Of a stretch of DNA of 36,563 nucleotides, positions 1 to 9,000 are shown piece by piece. A program made the translations under genes and the position numbers. The stretch is from a virus. The notes under the pieces are model-generated. The model saw only the letters and a list, made by a program, of their open reading frames with translations. It did no database searches and was not told the origin of the DNA. Location of the stretch: positions 1-36,563 of IMG/VR virus record IMGVR_UViG_3300008113_000531; one strand, written 5' to 3'. Positions within the stretch are counted from its first letter, which is position 1, and each line of letters starts with the position of its first letter.

Positions 1-83
1 AAGATATTGATTTGACCTGAGAATAAAATCTCTTCAATATCTTTAGAATTGTAAACGGCAATACCTAGATTGTCTATATGCAT
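1..83 (-). CDS. Unrecognised protein, N-terminal fragment (runs off left edge)
   Basis: An open frame of 27 codons runs off the left edge; the product begins MHIDNLGIAVYNSKDIEEIL. The start was chosen because a TTGACA-N17-TAAAAT promoter lies directly upstream with its -10 box exactly six bases from this ATG, the spacing seen at three other genes in the window. No Shine-Dalgarno sequence is present, so a leaderless message is likely. The upstream late genes end ten bases before it, so the host-type promoter probably lets it be expressed separately from the tail block. I do not recognise the protein, and too little is visible to assign a role. Confidence 0.55.
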   Translation of the reverse strand, partial: MHIDNLGIAVYNSKDIEEILFSGQINI

Positions 84-89
84 GTCAAC

Positions 90-118
90 ATTTTAGTTGA
101 CTTTTATTAAATTGTCAA
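90..118 (-). promoter_or_regulatory. Host-type promoter, -10 box six bases from an ATG
   Basis: TTGACA (113-118, complement) and TAAAAT (90-95, complement) are separated by exactly 17 bases. Six bases then separate the -10 box from the ATG at 83, so the transcript would begin at or within a base or two of the start codon. The -35 lies inside the 3' end of the upstream gene. Confidence 0.65.
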
Positions 119-326
119 GATCTGAATCACGTTTTTGGTATTGTTCCTGCCAAGTTTTTGCTCTGCGTCCTGCCAATTCGGCCTTGTACATATCCAAGAA
201 AACTGTAATCTGATGTTGAACATTTGGATTATTGGATTGGAAGTACTTTCGCGATAGATCTTGTATCTTGTTTTCAACCTCAGCATCCTTTAACGAACTA
301 AGGTCATCTGCTAGAGGATTAAACAT
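93..326 (-). CDS. Small conserved T4-like phage protein, unknown function
   Basis: A 77-residue acidic, probably all-helical protein beginning MFNPLADDLSSLKDAEVENK and ending in an Asp-rich tail (DSDLDNLIK). The ATG at 326 was preferred over one 13 codons upstream because it overlaps the stop of the preceding structural gene as TAATG, the coupling used throughout this genome. Its look (PLADDLS at the start, a middle segment like QITVFLDMYKAE, a DLDNLIK end) recalls a small hypothetical protein of marine T4-like phages, but I cannot give it a T4 gene name. Its place as last gene of the tail/fibre block suggests a virion or assembly role; this is inference. Confidence 0.7.
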   Translation of the reverse strand: MFNPLADDLSSLKDAEVENKIQDLSRKYFQSNNPNVQHQITVFLDMYKAELAGRRAKTWQEQYQKRDSDLDNLIKVN

Positions 327-1240
327 TATTCGAACGATGCTCCGTTGTTGCCAATGCAATACCACTTACCAGAAGTATATTGTAGTGTACATCCTTCGCC
401 AATTGCGTCGAAGCGAATTGCTCCACCGCCTGAGGCTTTCCATCCAGCCTGGGCAGCACTAACAACCATTTGTCCCGTAGCCAATGACTTGACTAACAGT
501 ACTTTGACCTGTCCTTCCGCGCCAGCAAGTAGAGTTGAAGTTTCCTCACCTGCAATTTCAAAGTATGATGTTTTCTTTTGTGAGTTAATATTTCCAGAAC
601 TAATTTCTTCTGATAAAGAATCGTAGTTAGTATATTCGGCGGCCGACAACTCTGTATCAAACTCTCCTAGATATCTCACCCACATATCATCTCCGCCCAA
701 ATAGGTCGAAAACTCTAGTAATTGAGGTTGTCCTGATGTTTTAAAATTAACAGGATAACTACGGTCATATTTTACATCGCCCCCGCCCGATGTTGCCCAT
801 GTGATTGAAAAACTATCTACTGGATCTAACGAACTAACTTCAACAATCATTCTAGCAAATCGATTATTTTCTAATGTAGTACTGCTGGTAGTATCCCAAT
901 TTATCACAATAGACAATGCATCAGCATCTAAAATAATTCGTTGATGCCCACCATTTCTAAATTGTACTTCCGGTACACCGGTACTGAATACTCCCGGAGC
1001 ATAGGACTTTTCTGTGTTAGTAACTAATAGTGTGTTATTAATTGTGTTACCTGAAAAATCGTTTACACCGTTAATTTTTGCAGTGGTATCTTGTAGAGTA
1101 CTAATTTCCGATCCAGCAAGAGCAAGACTTGACTTGATAACGTCAAAATTATCTCTAAATCCCTGTGAGTCGTTGTCGACGCCTGCAACTGGAAATGCTT
1201 CGTCGATGTTTATGTAAATGCTGTTAATTTGGCTAGCCAT
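326..1240 (-). CDS. Virion structural (tail/baseplate-associated) protein
   Basis: A 304-residue protein. Residues 1-50 carry a recurrent marine T4-like phage module (FPVAGVDNDSQGFRDNFDVI, then a short helical stretch), related in pattern to the NDGTGDxLRxxFxKxNxN modules of the neighbouring genes. The rest is Ser/Thr/Gly-rich and beta-strand-like, with a C-terminal stretch that looks like a small jelly-roll (IRFDAIGEGCTLQYTSGKWY). It has its own late-type motif AATAAATA at 1258-1265 and a good ribosome binding site (AAAGGA). It is coupled to the small downstream gene through TAATG. Likely a baseplate or fibre-attachment protein; which one is not clear. Confidence 0.75.
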   Translation of the reverse strand: MASQINSIYINIDEAFPVAGVDNDSQGFRDNFDVIKSSLALAGSEISTLQDTTAKINGVNDFSGNTINNTLLVTNTEKSYAPGVFSTGVPEVQFRNGGHQRIILDADALSIVINWDTTSSTTLENNRFARMIVEVSSLDPVDSFSITWATSGGGDVKYDRSYPVNFKTSGQPQLLEFSTYLGGDDMWVRYLGEFDTELSAAEYTNYDSLSEEISSGNINSQKKTSYFEIAGEETSTLLAGAEGQVKVLLVKSLATGQMVVSAAQAGWKASGGGAIRFDAIGEGCTLQYTSGKWYCIGNNGASFE

Positions 1241-1257
1241 ATCTTATTCCTTTAGTG

Positions 1258-1265
1258 TATTTATT
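1258..1265 (-). promoter_or_regulatory. T4-like late promoter motif AATAAATA
   Basis: The motif lies 17 bases upstream of the structural gene starting at 1240, leaving a leader of about 12 bases that holds an AAAGGA ribosome binding site. It differs from T4 consensus TATAAATA only at the first base. Confidence 0.55.
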
Positions 1266-4137
1266 ATACGTTATAGCGGTAGTTTGTAAATTTTAGGAAC
1301 TGTTCTTTAGAATTTCCTAGTGTACTATCAATCAAAAATCTATCAATTTCGTAGTCAATGAGTCCAAAATCAAAACCGCTGTTCTTAACATTATCTAGTA
1401 CAAACTGTCCTTGACCAGGTTTGCAATAACATAACGGGATAGCATTTACAAAACCAGTTGCCGGACTTTGACTATCTTGTGAGGTTTTCATCCACATTGG
1501 CAAGAATTCATTTTCTATTGCAATTGCCCTAGAAGAATTTCCATCTTGTGCAGTGATACTGAGATTACGTAAATTTGTTCTAATATTAATTAGACTACTT
1601 GGATATGCGTATTCTTGATCTTGTCCGCTGGCATATACTGCGGTGTTATCTGCGGTATATGGATCCTTGACAGGTCTAAAACGATCAGGTTGGTCTTCAA
1701 GTAATTTTGCTTGGTTCTCTGCTGTGGATAGGTCGCCCTGTGCGGCACTGTTCCTTGCTTGATTTACCAGTGTTACGGAATTGTTTTTTGTAGGAAGTTT
1801 AATTTTTAATGCAGCAGATTTTTTACCTACTTCATATTCATCTAACACTTGAATATAAATTACTTCGTACAAAATGTCGTTAGATCCTTGCTCCTTGGCA
1901 ACGGCTCTGCCGACCTCGCCCATCTTAAAACGTTTGCGTTTAATATTTCTATTTAAGAAAGGCACGTATTCTTCAATACTTCTTGTTTCAATACCGGCAT
2001 ATACTAATAATCGTAAATCAGTTTGCACTCCAAACTTTGGATCATTTAATCTATAGATGCGCTCGGGGGTAAACACGCTGGAGTCATTGATAAAGTTACT
2101 AAAGTAATTTCTGCTATCAATTTTCTGATAAGGTCGCGCATAGATATTACTATATAATCTATCTGTACTTTCATCAATGGATAGTCTAAATTCTCCTACT
2201 ATTGCACTGTAGTTAAATTGGTCCGATGCAAACACTGAGAATGTATAACTGCGGTCATATGATTGAGTAGCGCCGTCGAAGGTAGTGGCGGCAAATATTT
2301 CTTCCCATGTATTAATGCCAATGTCTGGCTTATTGCTGTTAGAAGATGTGTGATTTTGTTTGCATATAAAACGTCTACCGATGTAATTGATAACATCACC
2401 TAGTTCGAATACAGTACCAACTGTCCATGCCCTACTTGCATTATCGAATAGTGTTAGGCCTGGAGCACCATCAACGGAAAATTGCGGCACACTACCAATA
2501 ATTTCTCCTCTGGCATTCAAGGTTAACCCAGGAGGCAACTTACTTGCTGTGCCATCGCTGTTTGTTGTTAACAACTGATATGATAACACTGCTCTTGGTA
2601 CACTGGTTTCTGCAATCACAGATAGTGTACTTGTAAAATTAGCACGTATCTTGCCAAGGTCCCTACCAGTAATAAACTTAATAACACTGTCTACTTCCCC
2701 TAAAATTTTGATATCAAAAGTTTTAGGTGCAATATTTGTATTATATATCAACGTGCTTTCAATAAATCGTTTAGTGAGAACTGTTGGGTTTCCTGCACCG
2801 TCGCGAGCCGGCACGTCAATCTTTAATGGTATGTCTAATCTTAACAAGGCGTACTGTCCGCCAACAACTGTTTGACTAGTGTAGGACAGTACTTTATATT
2901 GATAAGACCCAATTCTTAAATACTCATTGAGTATTCGTGTGACATCTTGATCTGTCAATGGATTTATCTGTAAGAAGTTTTGACCGTAGGGAGCATTAAC
3001 TCCTACAACAACAGCCACTTCTGATTCTGTATATCCAGTTGCATCATACTTGATAGCGTTGACTGTAAATTTATAATCTCTAGTAATAGCCGGCTGATAG
3101 GGAACAAATCCGAATATTTCTCCGTTGTTGGGATCTAAAAATAATCCTTCGGGTAATAGACTAGGAGTGCCATCTGGGTTAAAGTCGTCTAGTTCGTAGA
3201 TCAACGGGCTTAGTGCCGGATTAGCATCAAACGCTTCTAGTATTATAGTAACATAGTTGTTGGCTCTTTTAATTCCAAGATTACTTCCGCTGAGCCAAAA
3301 TGCACCTCTTAGGTATGTTGCATCGGCAGTAAATGTTCCGTCGCCTACTTGTAGTATAGTGTTATCGGCACGTAAGAAATCATCTCCTACAACATATATA
3401 CTAAACTTTCGTCTAATAACACTAATGCCGTCTGTGATACTTACATAAAACTCGTATCTACGATTTAGTTTTCTAGGAGCCTTGACTAGGTCAATAAAGT
3501 CAAATACTACACTGTCGTACAAAAATGTATCTAATCCTGTTCGTGGAGTTACTCCAAAGTCAAACGGATTGCTGTCAAATAAATTTGTATCAAAGTATCC
3601 GTTGCCGGCACTGATATCTAATGCAAGAATAGGGTCAATCTTTCCGCTGATTAATCCAGATGCTGATAGAGTTAGTCCCGGTGGCAGTTCGCCATCACCG
3701 TCTTGTATGAAAAAATCTAAAGTATCTCCGGCTTTAATATCTTGATCAATGGCAGTGAGATTAAATTCGATATAGGTGTTGTCCAATACAAATGCTTGAC
3801 CATTTGGATTTATAGATAGATCGCCGCCTGGAGTTACCCATACTGGCTCATCTGGGCCTTCTACATACATGTAGAAAGTTCTATCACTTATTTCGTCGTT
3901 GAGTGTTGCTCTGATAACAAATCTAAACTCAGTTCGAACATTAACTTCAAACGGAGTTCCTTTGATATTGCTACCGATGATGCGAAGCCCGTCGGGCAAC
4001 TTGCCAGAAATCACAGCGAATGTAACTCCGGCTAGATTGCCTACTAGGGGATAGGTTGGAAGTGCTTGATTTAGACTGACTCTTTCTTGGAGTTCGCCCA
4101 AACTACTTCCGCTTTTTAGTGTCCAAACATTTAGCAT
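1264..4137 (-). CDS. Large tail protein with Ig-like (He_PIG-type) repeats and a chitin-binding-like insert
   Basis: A 957-residue structural protein. Four copies of the He_PIG-type signature, roughly LPxGLxLxxxGxIxGxxP, are visible near residues 47-62, 149-166, 328-345 and 533-551, so much of the chain is probably a string of bacterial Ig-like domains. Residues about 570-614 follow the spacing of a CBM5/12 chitin-binding module (RAWTVGTVFELGDVINYIG, then KQNHTS, then PDIGINTWEEI). The C-terminal third has no recognisable domain. A late-type motif GATAAATA lies at 4156-4163, with a GAGGAA ribosome binding site. It sits between other tail genes. Probably a long adhesion or baseplate-associated protein; the sugar-binding idea is inference. 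Confidence 0.75.
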   Translation of the reverse strand: MLNVWTLKSGSSLGELQERVSLNQALPTYPLVGNLAGVTFAVISGKLPDGLRIIGSNIKGTPFEVNVRTEFRFVIRATLNDEISDRTFYMYVEGPDEPVWVTPGGDLSINPNGQAFVLDNTYIEFNLTAIDQDIKAGDTLDFFIQDGDGELPPGLTLSASGLISGKIDPILALDISAGNGYFDTNLFDSNPFDFGVTPRTGLDTFLYDSVVFDFIDLVKAPRKLNRRYEFYVSITDGISVIRRKFSIYVVGDDFLRADNTILQVGDGTFTADATYLRGAFWLSGSNLGIKRANNYVTIILEAFDANPALSPLIYELDDFNPDGTPSLLPEGLFLDPNNGEIFGFVPYQPAITRDYKFTVNAIKYDATGYTESEVAVVVGVNAPYGQNFLQINPLTDQDVTRILNEYLRIGSYQYKVLSYTSQTVVGGQYALLRLDIPLKIDVPARDGAGNPTVLTKRFIESTLIYNTNIAPKTFDIKILGEVDSVIKFITGRDLGKIRANFTSTLSVIAETSVPRAVLSYQLLTTNSDGTASKLPPGLTLNARGEIIGSVPQFSVDGAPGLTLFDNASRAWTVGTVFELGDVINYIGRRFICKQNHTSSNSNKPDIGINTWEEIFAATTFDGATQSYDRSYTFSVFASDQFNYSAIVGEFRLSIDESTDRLYSNIYARPYQKIDSRNYFSNFINDSSVFTPERIYRLNDPKFGVQTDLRLLVYAGIETRSIEEYVPFLNRNIKRKRFKMGEVGRAVAKEQGSNDILYEVIYIQVLDEYEVGKKSAALKIKLPTKNNSVTLVNQARNSAAQGDLSTAENQAKLLEDQPDRFRPVKDPYTADNTAVYASGQDQEYAYPSSLINIRTNLRNLSITAQDGNSSRAIAIENEFLPMWMKTSQDSQSPATGFVNAIPLCYCKPGQGQFVLDNVKNSGFDFGLIDYEIDRFLIDSTLGNSKEQFLKFTNYRYNV

Positions 4138-4155
4138 TTCTACGATTCCTCGAAG

Positions 4156-4163
4156 TATTTATC
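4156..4163 (-). promoter_or_regulatory. T4-like late promoter motif GATAAATA
   Basis: It lies 18 bases upstream of the ATG at 4137, with GAGGAA between. The spacing is nearly the same as for the motif at 1258. Confidence 0.55.
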
Positions 4164-4189
4164 GCACGGAACCGTAGACTGAATTTGGA

Positions 4190-5395
4190 TTATGTGTTAG
4201 AAGCGCCCGACAATGCAATATTATACCAGCCGTCGTTGAGTCTAACTTGTAGTCTGCCGGCTGGACCACTCAACGGGCTACCACCAGCGTCTGTTGCTTG
4301 GTAGTTATGAATAATTGTGCCGTCATTTATAAACGGAGTTAGTGCATTTCGCTCTGCGTTGCCAATAGAACGCAAGTTGAGTGCTGTGACCTTTAATTCG
4401 CCCTTTGAACTATATCTCAATAAGTCTGTGGCGTCCGGAATTGTAGTTCTTGCTTCTAACAAATCTTGAAACGCAGAAATAGCACTGTCTCCAGAACCTA
4501 ACACAAATGTTGTTGGAACAATACCAGGCGTTGCGTCTGTTTGATCTTCAGCAATAAATGCAAAGATACCTGCTAAACCTTCTGATGCAGTGCCGCCTAC
4601 GCCAACTTTATTATTAAAACTAACATAAAAGTTACCGCCTAGAATATCATTTGTTTGAATGTTATCAGGATTAGCAGCCACTCCCCTATAAGTTCTATAT
4701 TCGTTTATGTTAGGCAATGTTAACTCGCCACCACCCATGTCTGCAATTTTTCCAAAGTGTACCCACGGCTGTTGTTCATACTGAGTAAACGTAAACGGGG
4801 ATTCTTCAGTTCCTAATTGAAAATTAGCAAATGGGCTAGGATCAGAAAATGTTATTTTGTCTCCGCTGATCACAGTAGTTGAGTCTGTTGCTGTATTAAT
4901 TAGTGTAATACTATCACCACCAAACGTATTATTTGTGGCATTGACCAGTACTTGAGTACTGTCCGAACTTAGTACATTTCCGACCAAATCCGACTCTACT
5001 GTAACTGCTTGTATAGTTCCTGAACTGATAATATTACCACTGACATTAACATTGCCTGTATTGGTAATTGAACCAGTGGACACGATAGCGATTCCGCCGT
5101 CTCCTGTGATTGTTAATTTCTTAGTTGTGTTAGTGCCGACATTGTTTATGTTGCCAGTGAAACTTAAATTACCAGTCCCTGTGATATCATTACCGTTAAG
5201 AATAACATCACCTTCCATATTGCCTGAAAGTACAGCATTCTGTCCCACAGCAACACCGCCTAAGGTTATGCCATCCCCTACGTATATAGGATCAACGCCT
5301 GCTGTTAAGTAGTCAGTTACAAAGACCAATTCACCAATTGCTGGTGTATATAGTAATCTTTGTACGTCTGTTCCTCTTCTAATCTGTAAAGCCAT
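4190..5395 (-). CDS. Tail fibre protein with Mtd-like N-terminal domain
   Basis: A 401-residue fibre protein. Residues 1-50 (MALQIRRGTDVQRLLYTPAI, GELVFVTD, IYVGDGITLGG) match the pattern of the major-tropism-determinant N-terminal domain common at the virion-proximal end of phage fibres. Residues about 55-140 are Asn/Thr/Gly/Ile-rich beta repeats (GNDITGTGNLSFTGNINNVG), as in trimeric fibre shafts. The C-terminal region ends LQVRLNDGWYNIALSG, a short motif often found at fibre tips. It is read from the same unit as the gene ending at 5414, 18 bases upstream, and has a GGAG ribosome binding site but no late motif of its own. Nothing in the window suggests a diversity-generating retroelement acting on it. 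Confidence 0.8.
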   Translation of the reverse strand: MALQIRRGTDVQRLLYTPAIGELVFVTDYLTAGVDPIYVGDGITLGGVAVGQNAVLSGNMEGDVILNGNDITGTGNLSFTGNINNVGTNTTKKLTITGDGGIAIVSTGSITNTGNVNVSGNIISSGTIQAVTVESDLVGNVLSSDSTQVLVNATNNTFGGDSITLINTATDSTTVISGDKITFSDPSPFANFQLGTEESPFTFTQYEQQPWVHFGKIADMGGGELTLPNINEYRTYRGVAANPDNIQTNDILGGNFYVSFNNKVGVGGTASEGLAGIFAFIAEDQTDATPGIVPTTFVLGSGDSAISAFQDLLEARTTIPDATDLLRYSSKGELKVTALNLRSIGNAERNALTPFINDGTIIHNYQATDAGGSPLSGPAGRLQVRLNDGWYNIALSGASNT

Positions 5396-5413
5396 TTAGA
5401 TTTTCTCCAACTT

Positions 5414-6052
5414 TTAAAGTATTCCTGCATCTACTGACAGATCAGTAGGTGATATAATGGTGCCACAATCTAGACCAATCTGCGCCAATAAGTATGTGAA
5501 CGAACTAGTATAGGTATTATCTAATGTGCCGAAGTCAAAAGTATTTATCGTACTATTCAAGTCCCTAACAGAGATGCCGTCTACTCGTGCAGGCCTATAA
5601 TTAGGAAGGCCTGGGTTCGGTTGTACTCCAACGATATTACCAGCGGCAATGATATAATCCGGACTTAACGGATAAACCCTACCCATTAAGTTACCGTTAA
5701 ATGCACCGTTGAACATGGATGCAGTAATTATGTTACCTGCTATACTACCAGTGGCTGTTAAACTACCCACATTAATGTCTTTACCGACAAAGTTTGTACT
5801 GATTACTACTTTGTTACCATCTAGTGTAATGGCCAACTTGTCGTTGACTGCAAGTGTTTTAAACTCTAGAGTGTTTACGGTCTTTTGTTTGAATAGTCCT
5901 ACACCGTCGCCAACGTTTGCGGCCACGGTGCTAACGTCGATACTGGTTTCAAGTTCAACAAGATTGTCATTGATCTTTTGAAACGCGGTACGGAGATCGT
6001 CCCCTGTACCGTCGTTTGCTATGTTTCCTATGTCAATTAGTGTTATGTTCAT
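5414..6052 (-). CDS. Structural protein with NDGTGD N-terminal module
   Basis: A 212-residue protein. Residues 1-35 hold the virion module LIDIGNIANDGTGDDLRTAF followed by QKINDNLVELE, almost the same as the start of the giant fibre encoded just upstream, so both probably dock at an equivalent place on the particle. A short Thr/Gly/Asn beta region follows, then a distinct C-terminal domain (YRPARVDGISVRDLNSTINT). The ATG lies five bases from a late-type GATAAATA motif that itself abuts the stop of the giant fibre gene; no Shine-Dalgarno is visible. Initiation may therefore be leaderless. Likely a short fibre or baseplate-associated protein. Confidence 0.75.
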   Translation of the reverse strand: MNITLIDIGNIANDGTGDDLRTAFQKINDNLVELETSIDVSTVAANVGDGVGLFKQKTVNTLEFKTLAVNDKLAITLDGNKVVISTNFVGKDINVGSLTATGSIAGNIITASMFNGAFNGNLMGRVYPLSPDYIIAAGNIVGVQPNPGLPNYRPARVDGISVRDLNSTINTFDFGTLDNTYTSSFTYLLAQIGLDCGTIISPTDLSVDAGIL

Positions 6053-6057
6053 AATGA

Positions 6058-6065
6058 TATTTATC
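6058..6065 (-). promoter_or_regulatory. T4-like late motif GATAAATA, five bases from the ATG
   Basis: The motif begins right after the TAA of the giant fibre gene and ends five bases before the ATG at 6052. In T4 the late box spans about -13 to -6, so +1 would fall on the A of the ATG. No Shine-Dalgarno is present. Confidence 0.5.
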
Positions 6066-9000
6066 TTAACAGCGGCCCACTGCTACTTCCACAACACCCG
6101 GGGCAGCGTCTGTTTTGGCTGCTAGTGCTTTACCGATAATAGTACCCGCACTTGGATCGTTGTTTACAATAGCGTGACCTGGTTTAGCGGCTGCTACCAG
6201 GATATCTCCCTTTTTAACCATGCCTACTACTTTAACTGGAACACGACCTTGTAGGGCTACACAGACCTTAATTCCTGGGCAAGCATCATTCATAATGTAA
6301 GCGGCAGAGGCTGAAACAACACCTGCTACACGACGATCCATATGTAACTGTGTAGTTGTTACTTCACGTTCACCGCCAAATATTAGAACAGTGCCTACTT
6401 CGTAGTCTTGATCACCTTCGTAGTATTCTGCTAAGTCAGCATAGGTAGCAATCAATTTGCTGCCGCTGGTTAGGCTCCAGTTGCCTTCAATACTTCCAAG
6501 CGCCGCGTTGTCTGCACCTGCTTTAATCAATGGTGTTTTAACATGGGTGCTGAAGTTACCTTCAGTGCCGCCGACTGTGGTAGTTGCGCTGACACTAGTT
6601 GCACTAGTGATTGACCCAGTGCCGCTGGTACTCAAGTTACTGCTGACGCTTAATGTTCCAGTTAACGTGGTATTACCGCGGATATTAACAGTGGTCGCTC
6701 CGGGTGTTGATCCTACTGATTCAAATGTTGTAACACCGCCTGGTGTCTTTATAGACAAGGTAGTGCCGACCACTTCAATTGTTGAAAAACTATCAATTAT
6801 TAGACCCTTGACATTGATCTTGCCGGATGCATCTGTTTGAACAATACTTGTTGCGGCACCGTTGGTGGTAACTGGCTTAACATCGTAACGAGTAGCAATT
6901 GGATTAGCAGTATTGGCAAACATTAATCCAGCAGTAGAAGTGCCGCCGATAAAACTCTGATGTTGCACACCGTCACCGTCAATCACTGCCTGTCCAAATG
7001 TAATTGCCGCTGGACTTGCATTAGACCCAATTCTATTACCCAGCAAGTATCCTGTGGTAATATGTTGTAGTTTTCCTAGAGTAACACCAGTAGTTGCACT
7101 AGTAGATGTCTGTAGTTCAATCCAACCACTGGTTGCAGTAAATTCTGTGTTCTTAAAACTAGCAAGTCCTCTATCTGCTTGTGTAATGCTGGTAGCATTT
7201 ACACGAGTCGTGGCCGCAGTCATCGCTAACTTACTCTGCGCAATGGCTGCACTATCATTAATGTGGAAGTTAGTGATAGGATTGTTTGCCCCAAGACCGC
7301 CACGCAACTTGTAGGTAATAACGTTACCGTCACGAGTGATAGTTAAATCACTGCCGCCGCCAATAGTAGTTGAGGTATTGGTAATAGTCGCAGTGCTGTT
7401 ATTAACGTCAATCCATTCGGCACCGCTATACATTAGGAAGTCTAAGTTAGCCTTGCCACTTACATTAACTTTTGTATCAGCAAGTTGTTGATTATCGACA
7501 TATGCCTTATTAACTGCATCCGTGTCTGCCGCTGGCGCACCTACGGCTTGGAGTTTAAATCCTCCTATGTTCAGGTTTGCTATTGGACTTAAAATACCTG
7601 CACGATCTAAAAATCCTGGACCAATTACATCTGCTTCGTCCACTGCTTCATCTGTACTACGGAATAAACCTAAACGTAGGTCTACGTATCCTTCGATGGC
7701 GTTTTCTGTTGGCACAGCATCGGTGGCAGCATCTGTAAACTTCTCATCATTAGAGAATTCACTGATAGCAACACCTCGTTTGAAACCAATACCGTCTAAG
7801 TTGCTTAACGCAATTGACGCTGAGAATGTTACACGACCAGTGCCTTGGTCAACTGTAAAGAATCGACCTACACGGAAGATACCGTTTTGGTCAGTGGTTA
7901 CATAGAATACACGACCTCTAGTACGTTCTTCAACTTCACGACTTTGAGTTGCGGTTCTAGGAGGACCGTAAATCTTGCTTGGATAATTAGTTGAGTTATA
8001 TCCGCCAGTGCCGATGTCTAAGAAATCATGCCCTGTTACACGACATGTACTAATACGAACCACGATGTCGGCAAATTCATCGGCAGCAAGACCAATACGT
8101 ATAGTTGGAGAGTCAAGTAAGTCTAAATTTGTAGGAGCGTAAACTGAACTATTAAGACCTGTTGCTATTGTACCTACTAAACTTTTTTCAGTTACGTCCG
8201 TAAATCTTAAAATACCGTAGCCTGCACTAACGCCTTGATCTATGTAACTTGTAACGGCATGCATCTTGCCATCCCATGCAAATAACATATCAGCAGAATT
8301 TAATCGATCAATTACTGAGTTTTCAGTGATCCTATCAATGGCAATAGCAACGTCTCCGATAGTAGCACCTAGAGTCTTGCCAGGATTACTTGGATCAACT
8401 TCCGTGACATTGTTAGGATCGGCTACTAACTTGATGTAATCGTAGGTTGTATCAAAACTTAATACACTTGCATCGCTGGCCAAGTTGTTGTTTAGCGGAT
8501 CTTTGTTGGCATAGGCTAGAACACGGTAAACGCCTGCCTCTTCACCGGCACCATTGGGATCGTCTACGAAGGTCAACGCAGTACTTGGACGTACTGGATT
8601 AGTATCATCGATCTCGTAGAATTCGAAGTTTTGATTACATCTGATAGTCAGTGGCTGATCATGTGACAGGCCCACTGCTAGACCTGTAGTGGATGTATCG
8701 TTGTTACCGCCGGTGCTTAGGTTAATACGTACAATATTTCCTTGACCCCATACAGTTGTTGTGCCCGTTCCGTATGTGCCCGGATCACTGCTGTATTCAA
8801 CAGTTACACTGGTAGACGTGCTGGCTGTTGCAAGTACACGTTTGTTATAATTCGTATTGCTGTTGCCCGCTACAGTGTAAAATGTTCCTACTCTTGGCAC
8901 ATAATCTGGGTCAACAAAATTAAATGTCACTGAGTATGGACCAATACCTGATACACTGCCGGCACTGGTAATGGTCAATGGTACACTGGCCGACACATCG

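Noticed and set aside
2953-2958. TGTCAA (TTGACA on the minus strand) within the 957-residue gene and similar copies in other coding regions
   Set aside because: No TATAAT-like box lies 16-18 bases downstream at the in-gene sites checked, so they were not called as promoters.
4190-5395. A diversity-generating retroelement acting on the Mtd-like fibre
   Set aside because: No reverse transcriptase and no template/variable repeat pair were seen in the window. The Mtd-like N-terminus alone is common in fibres without such a system.
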